In this document: piece by piece, positions 51,379-60,547 of the stretch
Position numbering within the stretch: position 1 is the first letter of the stretch
Layout of the letters: every line of letters begins with the position of its first letter
Assembly: GCA_963737545.1 (NCBI GenBank)
Contig: CAVTTH010000003.1
Span: 1,240,001-1,304,000 of the forward strand
Direction: 5' to 3'
Length of the DNA stretch: 64,000 nt
Source of the DNA: CAVTTH01 sp963737545
GTDB taxonomy: Bacteria; Verrucomicrobiota; Verrucomicrobiia; Chthoniobacterales; UBA10450
Position numbers and translations under genes: made by a program
The notes under the pieces: model-generated
Seen by the model: only the letters and a program-made list of their open reading frames with translations
Told to the model about the DNA's origin: nothing
Database searches by the model: none

Positions 51379-52313
51379 TCAAGCGTTGCCACGCCGCCGC
51401 AGGGCGGCGGCTACAGTTTCTACTCTGAGCAAACGCAAATCTCCTTCGGACGCCTGGATGTACCGTCACGTTTTTGTTTGCCGGCGCCCAAATCGCCGGG
51501 TCGGTCGGACCGAAAAGCAAAACGCATTGCGCTCCCGCAGCCGCGGCCAGATGAGAGATGCCGCTGTCGTGCCCAACAAAGAGAGAGTGTTCGAGCAGTG
51601 CTGCCAAAATTGGTAGCGGAAGATTCCTGGCGAAAAATACATCTCGGTCTTTCCAGGCCGACTCAAGTTTATTCAGATGAACTTCGTCCGCCTCGCCGCC
51701 GATCACGACGAGTCTTGTTTTCCTGCTATCGCGTGAGAGCAATTCGTTGCCAAGCGCGATCCAATTTTCGACTGGCCAGTTTTTCGTCAGGCTTCCGCTA
51801 CCGGGATGAAACGCGACGATCGAGGCGTCCGCGCCAGCGAGATCGCGCGCGGCTTCTCGATCCGCCTCCGAGGGATAGAGCTTTGCCGCGGGATTCCGTC
51901 AGTTTCAAACCCAGTTGCTCGAGAGGTCGGGCGAGTTGGCGCGCGGCGTGTTCGTTTCCGTCAACTTTCGGATTGGCGAAAACGAAATTTTCTCCGCCGC
52001 AATGCCGGACGTTCGTTTCGAAGATTTTGTCAGGGTCGAAGAGATGGCTCACGATCAAATCGAAGCCGGCAAAGTAATCGACCAATTCGGTGGGTAGCTT
52101 GGCCTCTTTGCTGAAAAAGCTCGAGAGCGGTCCGTATTCGATCGAGCGCGTGACCTGCGCGTAGAAGCGATTTTCGGCCAGCGCGACGATGTGTTTGTAT
52201 CCCAGGATTTCGATCCGTGCTTCGGGGAAACCGTCGCGCAAAAGCTTCAACGCCGGGAGCGTCAGAATGAAATCGCCGATCGCGCCGCCTCGAATGACGA
52301 GAATGCGCTTCAT
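51379..52313 (-). CDS. Glycosyltransferase family 9 (heptosyltransferase-like), two frameshifts
   Basis: LPS-type heptosyltransferases add heptose to the core in the cytoplasm. From ATG 52313: LVIRGGAIGDFILTLPALKL (GT9 signature). Near 51889-51895 an extra base is skipped; the new frame reads KLYPSEADREAARDLAG and FHPGSGSLTKNWPVENW, then GHDSGISHLAAAAGAQCV and LFGPTDPAIWAP. Near 51455-51464 a second extra base must be skipped, after which IQASEGDLRLLRVETVAAAL gives a family-like end with a stop at 51379-51381. Corrected length about 310 aa. The end contains a family C-like palindrome (about 51396-51415). Confidence 0.8.
51396..51415. repeat. Short GC palindrome related to repeat family C
   Basis: GCCGCCGCAGGGCGGCGGCT, a near-perfect hairpin inside the last codons of the glycosyltransferase. 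It resembles the arms in leuS and miaB, but Ala/Arg codons could produce this by chance. Confidence 0.4.
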
Positions 52314-52347
52314 GCGTTTCTGCCGCCAAGTGACAGCGGCAGCTACC

Positions 52348-52899
52348 TCAATAGCGCGTAAACGCGCAGGCCAGAATCGCAGCGCCGTAGAGTAGCGCGA
52401 CGAGATGCAGCGCCCGGCAACGCGCAGGATTGCGCGTGCTCCAATTGAGCTGATCGCGGAGCAAATACGGCATCATTACCCAAAACAATCCGGCCACGAT
52501 TAAGAGGTAGGCGAACACCGTTACGAGGAGGCGGCTGGTTTCGTTTCGAAAAAAAGCTGCATCGAGCAGCGGTTCCGCGCCGAGCAAAAACAAAATGCCG
52601 AGTGCGCGAACGGCGAGAAATTCGTCGACAAACCGCATCACGAGAAAGAACCCGATCGGCAAGGCGATGATGAGCGGTCGGCGAAAACTGGCGAACTCGC
52701 CCATTTCCATTGTCGCAAGCAACCAGAAGCACCAAAGCAAATCAATGCTCAAGAGAATGATACCGGCGTTGCGGGAACGTGGGAATCGCGAGGCCAGGCT
52801 TCGGCATGAATCTGGTTTTACGACGCCTGGAAGGCCGACGAGCAGGAGCAATACTCCGGCGATGATCCCGGCGGTGTGGAGCGAGAGGTGATAAATCAT
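52348..52899 (-). CDS. Multi-pass membrane protein of unknown function
   Basis: 183 aa from ATG 52899; the frame runs upstream into the miaB end without signal. About five hydrophobic helices, for example AGIIAGVLLLLVGLPGVVK, FLAVRALGILFLLGAE and LLVTVFAYLLIVAGLFWVMM. No motif identifies a family. It follows miaB on the same strand with an 17-base gap. Confidence 0.65.
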   Translation of the reverse strand: MIYHLSLHTAGIIAGVLLLLVGLPGVVKPDSCRSLASRFPRSRNAGIILLSIDLLWCFWLLATMEMGEFASFRRPLIIALPIGFFLVMRFVDEFLAVRALGILFLLGAEPLLDAAFFRNETSRLLVTVFAYLLIVAGLFWVMMPYLLRDQLNWSTRNPARCRALHLVALLYGAAILACAFTRY

Positions 52900-52916
52900 G
52901 GAGAAGCGGAACAGAG

Positions 52917-54347
52917 TTACACGGCGGGCGTTCCATACAAGCTGAAACCGTTCGAGCGCTCGATATGGACATCGAAGAGTTTCCCGACGCAAGAATTGTC
53001 GCCCTCGAAGACGACGATCTTGTTCGTGCGTGTGCGTCCCATCAGGCGCGCGGCATTCGTCCGGCTCGGTCCTTCACAAAGGATTTCCACGTCACGGCCG
53101 ACCAGTCGCTCACTCGCGCGCCGCGCAGCTTTATCCACGACGGTCAGGAGATCCTGATTTCGCTGTTCTTTGACGCGTTCATCGATCTGATCTGGCATCG
53201 CAGCGGCCTGGGTATCGCGTCGCGTCGAATATCGAAAAATGAAGGCGTTATCGAATTGGATGTGTTCGACCAGGTCTCGCGTTTGTTTGTAATCGCGTTC
53301 GTCTTCGCCGGGAAAGCCGACAATGACGTCGGTGGTGAGAGCCATCTCTGGCCGCGCTTTCCGAATACGATTCGTCAACGCGAGGTATTTTTCCGAAGTG
53401 TAGGGCCGATGCATCGCTTTCAAGATTCGATTGGAACCTGATTGCAGCGGAAGGTGAACGTGCTCCGCCAGTTTCGGCAATTCTGCGAGAGCGCCGATGA
53501 GATCATCGCGGAAGCCGACTGGATGTGGCGAGGTAAAGCGGATGCGTTCGAGTCCGTCGATCGCATGGACCGCTTCGAGCAATTGGACGAAGGGACTCTT
53601 TTTGTAGCGGCGGTCTCTGACCGCCGAAGCTCCACCATCCGGGCGGTCAGAGACCGCCGCTACAGATGGAAATTCATGCCGCCCGTACAAATTCACGATC
53701 TGACCGAGAAGCGTGATCTCTTTCACGCCGCGTTCGACAAGCCCGTGTACTTCTTTCACAATTTCCGCGATCGAACGGCTTCGCTCGGATCCGCGCGTCT
53801 GTGGGACAATGCAAAATGTGCAATGCATATTGCAGCCTTGCATGACGGAAACAAAAGCCGTCGCCTGATTCGGCGATAACGTTTGGTGGCGAATTGTCTC
53901 CTGCGAGCCGGCTTCCTCAGCGATATCGACGATCCCGAAATGATCGGGACGGGTGGAAAACCGTGGATCATCCATGCGCCGGTGCCGTTTTCGTTCCAGT
54001 GCCTCGTGGACGTAATCGGCGACGCGATGGAATTTTTGTGTGCCGACGACAAGATCAACGTGAGGCATTCCTTTGAGGAGCGTCTCGCCGCGCGCCTGCG
54101 CCATGCAGCCAAGGAACCCGAAGACAACCTCTGGCCGTCGTTTCGCGATGTGCCCGAGCAACCCCATTTTGCCGAGCGCTTTTTGATCGGCCATGTCGCG
54201 CACGCTGCAAGTGTTGAGGAGGATAACGTCTGCCTCCGCCTCGTTGCCCACGGCTTCGTATCCACGTTCGATCAATGAATGGGCGACCTGCTCGGAGTCG
54301 CGCTCGTTCATCTGACAGCCGTAGGTCTTGATGAAAAATTTTGGCAT
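52917..54347 (-). CDS. miaB: tRNA-2-methylthio-N6-dimethylallyladenosine synthase MiaB with in-frame palindromic insert
   Basis: Radical-SAM methylthiotransferase that modifies A37 of tRNA. 476 aa from ATG 54347. N-terminal UPF0004 domain with KTYGCQMNERDSEQ and NTCSVRDMA, radical-SAM cluster motif GCNMHCTFCIVP (CxxxCxxC), then SPHPVGF and a C-terminal TRAM domain (TNKIVVFEGD). Between YGRHEF and KKSPFVQLL, a 60-base palindrome adds 20 residues (VAAVSDRPDGGASAVRDRRY). This loop is not part of normal MiaB and nearly copies one in LeuRS. Confidence 0.95.
   Translation of the reverse strand: MPKFFIKTYGCQMNERDSEQVAHSLIERGYEAVGNEAEADVILLNTCSVRDMADQKALGKMGLLGHIAKRRPEVVFGFLGCMAQARGETLLKGMPHVDLVVGTQKFHRVADYVHEALERKRHRRMDDPRFSTRPDHFGIVDIAEEAGSQETIRHQTLSPNQATAFVSVMQGCNMHCTFCIVPQTRGSERSRSIAEIVKEVHGLVERGVKEITLLGQIVNLYGRHEFPSVAAVSDRPDGGASAVRDRRYKKSPFVQLLEAVHAIDGLERIRFTSPHPVGFRDDLIGALAELPKLAEHVHLPLQSGSNRILKAMHRPYTSEKYLALTNRIRKARPEMALTTDVIVGFPGEDERDYKQTRDLVEHIQFDNAFIFRYSTRRDTQAAAMPDQIDERVKEQRNQDLLTVVDKAARRASERLVGRDVEILCEGPSRTNAARLMGRTRTNKIVVFEGDNSCVGKLFDVHIERSNGFSLYGTPAV
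53604..53663. repeat. Palindromic element, family C, in frame within miaB
   Basis: 60 bases with arms GTAGCGGCGGTCTCTGACC and GGTCAGAGACCGCCGCTAC, nearly perfect inverted copies. In coding direction it gives the same starting peptide (VAAVSDR) as the leuS copy. Confidence 0.9.
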
Positions 54348-54445
54348 CGGCGGGCAGGAAAATGGCACAATGCGACGACTGGCGCCACGAATGAAGGAAT
54401 CCACTTTCCACGCTGTGGGCTTTTCGTTTCTAATCGCGACCGAAG

Positions 54446-55315
54446 ATGAATCGAGACATACCAGCCATTGGCATCATCGGCGGTAGCGGCCTTTATCAAA
54501 TGGAAGGCGTGACCGAACCGACGGAACATCGCATTGAAACTCCGTTTGGCGCCCCTTCCGACGCGCTCATCGGCGGCAGGATGCATGACCGTCAGATCTA
54601 TTTTCTGCCGCGGCATGGTCGTGGTCACCGGATTCTTCCGCATGAGTTGAATCATCGCGCGAATATTTACGCGCTTCGCTCGCTGAACGTGCGCTGGATC
54701 ATTTGCGTAACCGCCGTCGGCAGTTTGCAGGAGAAATATGCGCCACGGGACGTTTTGCTGCCGTCGCAGTTTTACGATCGGACGAGTCGGCGAGCCGAAC
54801 ACACTTTTTTCGGCGCGGGAATCGCGGCGCACATCGGGTTCTCGGAGCCGATCAGTAGTGATCTCCGCAACATTCTCGCCGAATCCGCCAGCGCGGCTGG
54901 CGTGACCGTCCACAACGGAGGTACTTATGTGAACATGGATGGCCCGGCATTTTCAACACGGGCGGAATCGGAACTGAATCGTCGGAACGGATTTGACGTG
55001 ATTGGCATGACCAATTTGCCGGAGGCAAAGCTGGCGCGGGAAGCGGAGATCGCGCTCGCCAGCATGGCGATGATCACAGATTACGATTGCTGGAAGATTG
55101 AAGATGAGCCCGTCTCGGCGCAGGCAGTATTTGGCCATGTGGTGGCAAACGCTGAAACTGCAAAGAAGATCCTCGCCAGTGCCATTCCACGCATCCCGTC
55201 GGAGCCGAACTGGCCGGAACACACCGCGCTCGATACCGCGCTGGTCACGGATCGGAAGCTTTGGCCCGCGGCAACGATTGAAACCCTGCGACCCATCCTG
55301 AGCCGGTTCTTGTAG
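54446..55315 (+). CDS. mtnP: S-methyl-5'-thioadenosine phosphorylase
   Basis: Phosphorolysis of methylthioadenosine to adenine and methylthioribose-1-phosphate, methionine salvage. 289 aa. Motifs: GIIGGSGLYQMEGV, PRHGRGHRILPHELNHRANI (phosphate and substrate loop) and GGTYVNMDGPAFSTRAES. Homologues can also be 5'-methylthioinosine or purine nucleoside phosphorylases, but the MTAP motifs fit best. Divergent from miaB. Confidence 0.93.
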   Translation: MNRDIPAIGIIGGSGLYQMEGVTEPTEHRIETPFGAPSDALIGGRMHDRQIYFLPRHGRGHRILPHELNHRANIYALRSLNVRWIICVTAVGSLQEKYAPRDVLLPSQFYDRTSRRAEHTFFGAGIAAHIGFSEPISSDLRNILAESASAAGVTVHNGGTYVNMDGPAFSTRAESELNRRNGFDVIGMTNLPEAKLAREAEIALASMAMITDYDCWKIEDEPVSAQAVFGHVVANAETAKKILASAIPRIPSEPNWPEHTALDTALVTDRKLWPAATIETLRPILSRFL

Positions 55316-55423
55316 TCTGGTAGGACAAAAAGAACCCTTGCGCTTCAAACGCCGAATATAGTAATTATAAGGACCGTGGGACGTGGACAGGAGTTCATGC
55401 CTCTCGAAAAGGAATCTCTCAGA

Positions 55424-55678
55424 ATGAAAATTAAGATCGCTTCCTGCCTCCTCGCTCTCGGGTTTATCACTGGTTGCGGGAGCACGCAAACCGCCCAAAA
55501 CGAAACTCTCGAACAGCGGATGGCCCGCTATGCCAGTGCAGACAATTCGACGGAGCCAGCTCCCCCCGCCGAAGGACCTGGACCTGGAGATCTGGGTACC
55601 GGTCTAATGGACATAAATCGCAATCCAGCATTGATGCCTACGCCGTTGCTGCGGGATTCTGCCGCTTCGGACCCGTAG
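55424..55678 (+). CDS. Small lipoprotein
   Basis: 84 aa from ATG 55424 (a start at 55400 is also possible). Signal with lipobox FITGC near residue 17 (KIASCLLALGFITGCGS). The mature peptide is acidic and Pro-rich (EPAPPAEGPGPGDLG). No known family. Confidence 0.55.
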   Translation: MKIKIASCLLALGFITGCGSTQTAQNETLEQRMARYASADNSTEPAPPAEGPGPGDLGTGLMDINRNPALMPTPLLRDSAASDP

Positions 55679-55694
55679 TCGATTGCTGTTTCGG

Positions 55695-56873
55695 TTAGGC
55701 GGACGAGCGCGCGAGCGCTTCGCAGAAAGAACGGATCTGCGCCTCTTCGTGTGTCGCAGTGACGGTAATTCGTAGCCGCGCCGCGCCTTTTGCCACCGTC
55801 GGATAGCGGACTGCCGGCACGAGAAAGCCTTCGTTTTGGAGTGAGCGCGACAAATCGAGCGTTGCTTGTTCATCACCGACGATCCACGGGTTGATGGCGC
55901 TTTGTCCGAGCGCCATGCCCTTGATTGCCGGCGCTCCCATCGGCAGCAGGTTTTGCAGACTTCCGATTCGCTGCCAGAGGACGCGACGAAGAGCTTCACC
56001 TTCCGGGGAATCGAGAAATTCGATGGCCGCCAGCGCGGCTGCGGCGAAAGCCGGGGGAGGCGCGGTAGTGTAAATGAACGACCGCGCGCGATTAATGAGC
56101 CAGTCAATCAAGCTCCACGATCCGCAGATGTATCCACCGCTCACCCCCAGCGCCTTGCTCAAAGTGCCCATCTGAATTTCTACGTCGCTGCCGAGGCCCT
56201 GCTCTACCGCCATGCCCCGTCCGTTTACGCCGATGACGCCGATGGCGTGCGCTTCATCGAGCAGCAGCAGTGCGCCAAAGCGCTTCTTCAGGTTGATCAA
56301 CTCGCGAAGCGGTGCACGATCTCCATCCATCGAAGACACGGAGTCGGTCACGATGAGGACGCGGCTTTCGGGATGCTCGCGCTGCGCCCAATCGAGATGA
56401 CTCTCGAGCTTGCCTAGATGGTTGTGCGGGAAAATGCGCAGCATCGCGCCGCTTAATTTCGCGCCGTCGACCAGCGATGCGTGGGAAAGTTTGTCGAGAA
56501 GGACAACGTCCGTCTTTCCGACGAGAGCTGGAATGGTTCCGACGGCGGCGGCGTATCCGCTGCTGAAGCAGATGGCGGCCTGCGTTCCCTTCCACTGGGC
56601 GAGCGCGGTTTCGAGGCGGACATGTGGTGATTGCGTGCCGCTGATTAAACGCGACGCCCCGGCGCCGACCCCGAACTCAGCGATTGCCGCTGTCGCCGCT
56701 TCCCGTAGCCTGGGATGATTAGCCAGACCGAGATAATCGTTGGAAGAGAAATTGACGAGCTTCTGTCCAACAACGCGAACTTCCGGCCCCTGCGCACTTC
56801 CGATCTCGCGCAATTTCCGGTGCATCGAGCGCGCGCGGAGCGCCTGAAGTTGCTCCTGAAACAAGTCGCTCAT
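55695..56873 (-). CDS. bioF: 8-amino-7-oxononanoate synthase
   Basis: PLP enzyme of biotin synthesis joining pimeloyl-ACP and alanine. 392 aa. Motifs: NFSSNDYLGLANHPRL, GAGASRLISGTQSPH, the substrate segment LLLDEAHAIGVIG and the PLP-lysine region MGTLSKALGVSGGYICG. The related 2-amino-3-ketobutyrate ligase (Kbl) is slightly longer; BioF fits. No other bio genes are adjacent. Confidence 0.9.
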   Translation of the reverse strand: MSDLFQEQLQALRARSMHRKLREIGSAQGPEVRVVGQKLVNFSSNDYLGLANHPRLREAATAAIAEFGVGAGASRLISGTQSPHVRLETALAQWKGTQAAICFSSGYAAAVGTIPALVGKTDVVLLDKLSHASLVDGAKLSGAMLRIFPHNHLGKLESHLDWAQREHPESRVLIVTDSVSSMDGDRAPLRELINLKKRFGALLLLDEAHAIGVIGVNGRGMAVEQGLGSDVEIQMGTLSKALGVSGGYICGSWSLIDWLINRARSFIYTTAPPPAFAAAALAAIEFLDSPEGEALRRVLWQRIGSLQNLLPMGAPAIKGMALGQSAINPWIVGDEQATLDLSRSLQNEGFLVPAVRYPTVAKGAARLRITVTATHEEAQIRSFCEALARSSA

Positions 56874-56894
56874 GATCCGGCGGACTTCGCGTCG

Positions 56895-57815
56895 CTACAT
56901 CCAGAGACCCCAGGAAAGCAACGCGGAAGCATCCCGCCAGACCCCGGATTTACTGTCCCCGAGCACGACCACGATAATGTCGCGACCGGGCCGCGTTCCG
57001 CTTGCGATCAGGCAATGGCCAGCCGCCTCGGTGTAGCCAGTCTTCAATCCGTTGCAATAAGGAAGGCGTTTCAAGACTTGGTTGGTATTTTCCAATTCGC
57101 GCGTCCGGCCGCTGGCAAAACGAAAGACAAGCTTTCGCAGGCAGGTGATCGAACGAATCGTCTGGTTCGCATAGGCCGCGCGCGCGATGATGGCGAGGTC
57201 GCGCGCTGTCGAATATTGGCCGGGGAGAGGCAGGCCGTTCGGATTGAGAAAATGCGAATGCGTTGCGCCGAGTTGCCGGGCACGCTCGTTCATCACTTCG
57301 GCGAATGCTTCCACGCTCCCGGCGTTGTCGCGGGCAAGGCAACGGGCAACATCGTTAGGGCTTTTCACCAGCAGAGCGCGGAGCAGATCGATCCGCTGAT
57401 AACTGTCGCCGGGTTTGATATTCAAACGGACCGGTTCGGCCTGGGTGTCCACCTGCTGCACTGTCACCTCGCGGTCGAGGAAACCGCCCTCCGCTACGAT
57501 TAAGGCCGTAAGTAATTTTTGCGTGCTCGCGGCAGGGCGTGGTTGATCGGCATTCTTTTCATCCAAAATCTCTCCCGACCGCGCGTCTACAACGATGGTA
57601 GAGGCCGCGCGAGTCGAAGGAACGGCTCCAGAGATTGCCGGAACGGCGGGCGCTTCTTCAACCAGCGTCGCACGGGGCGGAGTGCGATTGCGCGCTTTGC
57701 GATCCGGCACGCCGGTCGGATGAACTACTTCGACCTGCGGTTGCGGCGCCGCCGCGCAAGAGAACGCCAGCGCGCAGAAACAAGCGAGTCGCCAAACGGA
57801 TTTCATGGGTCGCAA
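56895..57815 (-). CDS. D-alanyl-D-alanine carboxypeptidase (PBP5/DacA family)
   Basis: 306 aa. Trims the pentapeptide of peptidoglycan in the periplasm. Signal peptide (RLACFCALAFSCAAA), then serine motif SxxK in ASTQKLLTALIVAEG, SPNDVARCLA (SxN) and KTGYTEAAG (KTG). The protein ends just after the peptidase domain; the usual C-terminal beta domain and amphipathic anchor are missing. Confidence 0.9.
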   Translation of the reverse strand: MRPMKSVWRLACFCALAFSCAAAPQPQVEVVHPTGVPDRKARNRTPPRATLVEEAPAVPAISGAVPSTRAASTIVVDARSGEILDEKNADQPRPAASTQKLLTALIVAEGGFLDREVTVQQVDTQAEPVRLNIKPGDSYQRIDLLRALLVKSPNDVARCLARDNAGSVEAFAEVMNERARQLGATHSHFLNPNGLPLPGQYSTARDLAIIARAAYANQTIRSITCLRKLVFRFASGRTRELENTNQVLKRLPYCNGLKTGYTEAAGHCLIASGTRPGRDIIVVVLGDSKSGVWRDASALLSWGLWM

Positions 57816-57860
57816 ATTAGCGATGAACTCTCCAGATACGCAAGCGAAGTGACACGATCC

Positions 57861-58251
57861 TCAATTCTGCTTCGGCGGGTTCTGGATTAGTTCGATCTCG
57901 TAACCTTCCGGCGCGTCGATGAACGCGATGGCGCCGCCACGGCCATTGAGGATGGGGTCCGTCGGAAAGCGGATAACCTTTTGCCTTCGCTTCCGTCGCG
58001 AATTTTTCCATATCTTCCACTTCGAAAGCGAGGTGCGTCAGGTCAGGACCCACGACGACCGGGCCGCTGGCGTCGAACTTGCAGATCTCAATTTCTTCTT
58101 CGCTGCCCGGGGCCTTAAGAAAAACGAGTTGAGATCCGCGGCCGGAGGTATGTCGCCGGGTTTCTTCCAGGCCGAGGACGTCTTTGTAAAACGAAACCGT
58201 CTTTTCGAGATCGGTCACGCGGTAACGAGTGTGGAGAAGCTTCTTAACCAT
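57861..58251 (-). CDS. Glyoxalase/VOC-family protein, frameshifted
   Basis: Starts ATG 58251: KLLHTRYRVTDLEKTVSFYK and DVLGLEETRRHTSG, then THLAFEVEDMEKF. One extra base near 57954-57964 must be skipped; the other frame then gives NGRGGAIAFIDAPEGYEIEL and IQNPPKQN with a stop at 57861-57863. Corrected length 129 aa. The His/Glu metal ligands and the GYEIEL end match lactoylglutathione lyase-like enzymes, so glyoxalase I is likely. Confidence 0.85.
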
Positions 58252-58381
58252 GAACTACCTAATTGCTCTCACTCGCGCCTAAATTCAAACGGCAATCCGT
58301 CGCAGATGGATTTGGATGGCAGACCATCGCGGCGGTGGATGAATTCTAGTGTTCCTCGGCCGAATGTGATTCCTTAGCCGG

Positions 58382-58959
58382 ATGAAACTTGTCATCGCCG
58401 CGACCGGCGCCAGCGGGACGATTTACCTGCAACGTTTGCTGGCTCAGATTGACTGCGCTGCGAACGAGGTTCACCTCGTCATGAGCGGACACGCGAAACA
58501 GGTCGCCGCGCAGGAGGTCGACCGAGCTCGTCGTTCCGTTAGGCGTGTCGGAGCACGGCGAGAATGATCTCAATGTTCCGTTCGTTAGCGGCTCTGCCCG
58601 CTTCGATGCGATGGTGATTGTCCCTTGCTCCATGGCAACGCTCGGCCGCATCGCATCTGGGTGTCAGCGACACTGCACTCTTGCGGGCCGCCGATGTCTT
58701 TTTGAAAGAGCGCCGCAAATTGATCCTGGTCCCGCGCGAAACGCCCTGGAGTTTGATTCATGCCCGCAACGTCGTGACTCTGCTTGAAGCCGGCGCCATT
58801 CTTTTGCCTGCGATCCCGTCGTTCTATAGTCACCCGCGTTCGGTCGATGACGTTGCGGATACCGTCGTCTGGCGGATCCTCGATCAAATTGGATTGCCGA
58901 ATCCTCGCGCGTATCGCTGGCGGGACGAAGATACAAAAACTGGACGTCCGCCAAGTTGA
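58382..58959 (+). CDS. ubiX: Flavin prenyltransferase UbiX, two frameshifts
   Basis: Makes prenylated FMN, the UbiD cofactor. Start ATG 58382: KLVIAATGASGTIYLQRLL. Extra base near 58521-58524 leads to ELVVPLGVSEHGENDLNVPF, SGSARFDAMVIVPCSMATLG; a second one near 58659-58662 leads to VSDTALLRAADVFLKERRKL, LVPRETPWSLIHARNV and PSFYSHPRSVDDVADTV. All UbiX blocks are present in order. Corrected length 191 aa. No ubiD in the window. Confidence 0.92.
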
Positions 58960-59601
58960 AAATCGAAGGACGGCGGGCGCAATTCCTGATCGGCTTAGGA
59001 TATCGCTTCATTCAACTCTGGGTCCACACTTTGCGTTTCGAATTGGAAGACCGGGGCGGCGTGGTGCGGGCCGGCGTCGAGCACCCTTTCATTTTCGCGG
59101 TCTGGCATAACCGGCTCTTCTTGCTGCCATCGGTTTTCCGCCGTTTTCTCTCCGCGCGCCCGGCGGGCGCTCTGATCAGCGCCAGCGGAGACGGCGACAT
59201 TCTCGCGGCTTTTGTGGAACGGTTTGGTTACGTCACTGTGCGCGGTTCGACCTCGAGAAAAGGCGCTAGCGCTTTGCTCCGGCTGGCCGAGGTGTTCGCC
59301 GGCGGGACGCACATCGTGATTACACCGGATGGACCACGCGGTCCGGTCTATCGAGCTGGGCCAGGGTGTCATCTTTCTGGCGCAAAAATGCGATGCGGCC
59401 GTCGTGCCTGCGAACATGGAATATTCGAGCTGCTGGCGCTTGAAGAATTGGGACCGTTTTATTTTGCCGCGTCCTTTTTCGCGGGTGCGAGTCATCTTTG
59501 GCGTTCCACTCCGCATTGGGGAAATCGGGACTCCGGAGGATTTCGAGAATGAGCGGCTCCGTTTACAAAATGCTTTGATGAGTCTGGTGGAAAGAAAATG
59601 A
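58956..59601 (+). CDS. Lysophospholipid acyltransferase-like (DUF374) protein, frameshifted
   Basis: TTG start overlapping the ubiX stop (TTGA). DUF374 proteins resemble lipid A/phospholipid acyltransferases. Seen: HPFIFAVWHNRLFLLPSVFR (HX4D-like region), SASGDGDILAAFVERFGYVT, RGSTSRKGASALLRL and TPDGPRGPVY. Near 59350-59356 an extra base is skipped and ELGQGVIFLAQKCDAAVVP continues in the next frame to 59601. Corrected length 214 aa. Membrane-associated lipid acylation is likely. Confidence 0.82.
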
Positions 59602-59638
59602 GTCGAGCGGTCGCCGCAGCCGAGTATTAGTTCCAACA

Positions 59639-60519
59639 ATGCCGCATTTGATTGAAGGCCGCGACCATTGCCGAAAAGGTTTATGCTGAGCTGCGTGGCG
59701 AAATCGCGGAGTTAAAAAAGCGCGGGCGGATTCCCGGCCTCGCGGTCGTATTGGTGGGCGACGATCCGGCTTCGCGCGCTTATGTGCGCTCGAAGGACAA
59801 GATGTGCCGCGAACTGGGGCTGCATTCGGTGAAGCTGGAGCTGCCCGCTACGACGACGCAGGCGGAACTACTGGCGCGGGTCGAGGAATTGAATCGCGAT
59901 CCCGCGATTCACGGAATTCTCGTTCAATCGCCGCCGCCGAAACAGATCGACGAAGCGGCGATCGTGCGTGCGCTTGATCCCGCGAAGGACGTGGATGGTT
60001 TTCATCCGCTGAATGTCGCCAAGCTCGTCCTCGGTGACGATACCGGATTTGTCCCGTGCACTCCGCTGGGGTGTCAGCGATTACTGATCGAAAGCGGAAT
60101 CGAGATTTCCGGCGCGCATGTTGTTGTTCTCGGGCGCAGCATGATCGTCGGCAAGCCTCTCGCACTTTTGCTCATGCGAAAAGCTCAAGGCGCCGACGCC
60201 ACCGTCACCGTGGTCCATTCCCGCAGCCGCCGTCTGACTGAGATTACGCGTTCGGCCGATATCCTGATCGCGGCGATCGGGCAGCCCCGGATTTGTTCGC
60301 GCGGAACACGTGCGCGACGGCGCCGTCGTAATTGACGTAGGGATCAATCGCGTCGATGACGCGACGGCGGAACGCGGCTACCGGCTGGTCGGCGACGTCG
60401 CGTTCGAAGAAGTATCGCCGAAAGCTTCCGCAATTACGCCAGTCCCGGGAGGTGTCGGACCGATGACGATCGCGATGTTGATGTCGAACACGGTCAAAGC
60501 ATGCCGTCAATTGTTATAG
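59639..60519 (+). CDS. folD: Methylenetetrahydrofolate dehydrogenase/cyclohydrolase FolD, two frameshifts
   Basis: One-carbon folate enzyme (NADP-dependent dehydrogenase plus cyclohydrolase). ATG 59639 gives MPHLIEGR; an extra base near 59663-59666 must be skipped before IAEKVYAELRGEIAELKKRG, which is the normal FolD N-terminus. A TTG start at 59652 would avoid this but loses the family start. Then GLAVVLVGDDPASRAYVRSK, GILVQSPPPKQID, VDGFHPLNVAKL, HVVVLGRSMIVGKPLALLL. Extra base near 60289-60294, then DGAVVIDVGINRV and TPVPGGVGPMTIAMLMSNT. Corrected length 292 aa. Confidence 0.94.
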
Positions 60520-60547
60520 CTGCCGCGGTCTCCGGCGGCAACTACAG
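60519..60547. repeat. Degenerate hairpin between folD and the FAD reductase
   Basis: GCTGCCGCGGTCTCCGGCGG followed by CAACTACAGC, a diverged relative of family C. It contains the stop codon of the reductase and could act as a bidirectional terminator between the convergent genes. Confidence 0.4.
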
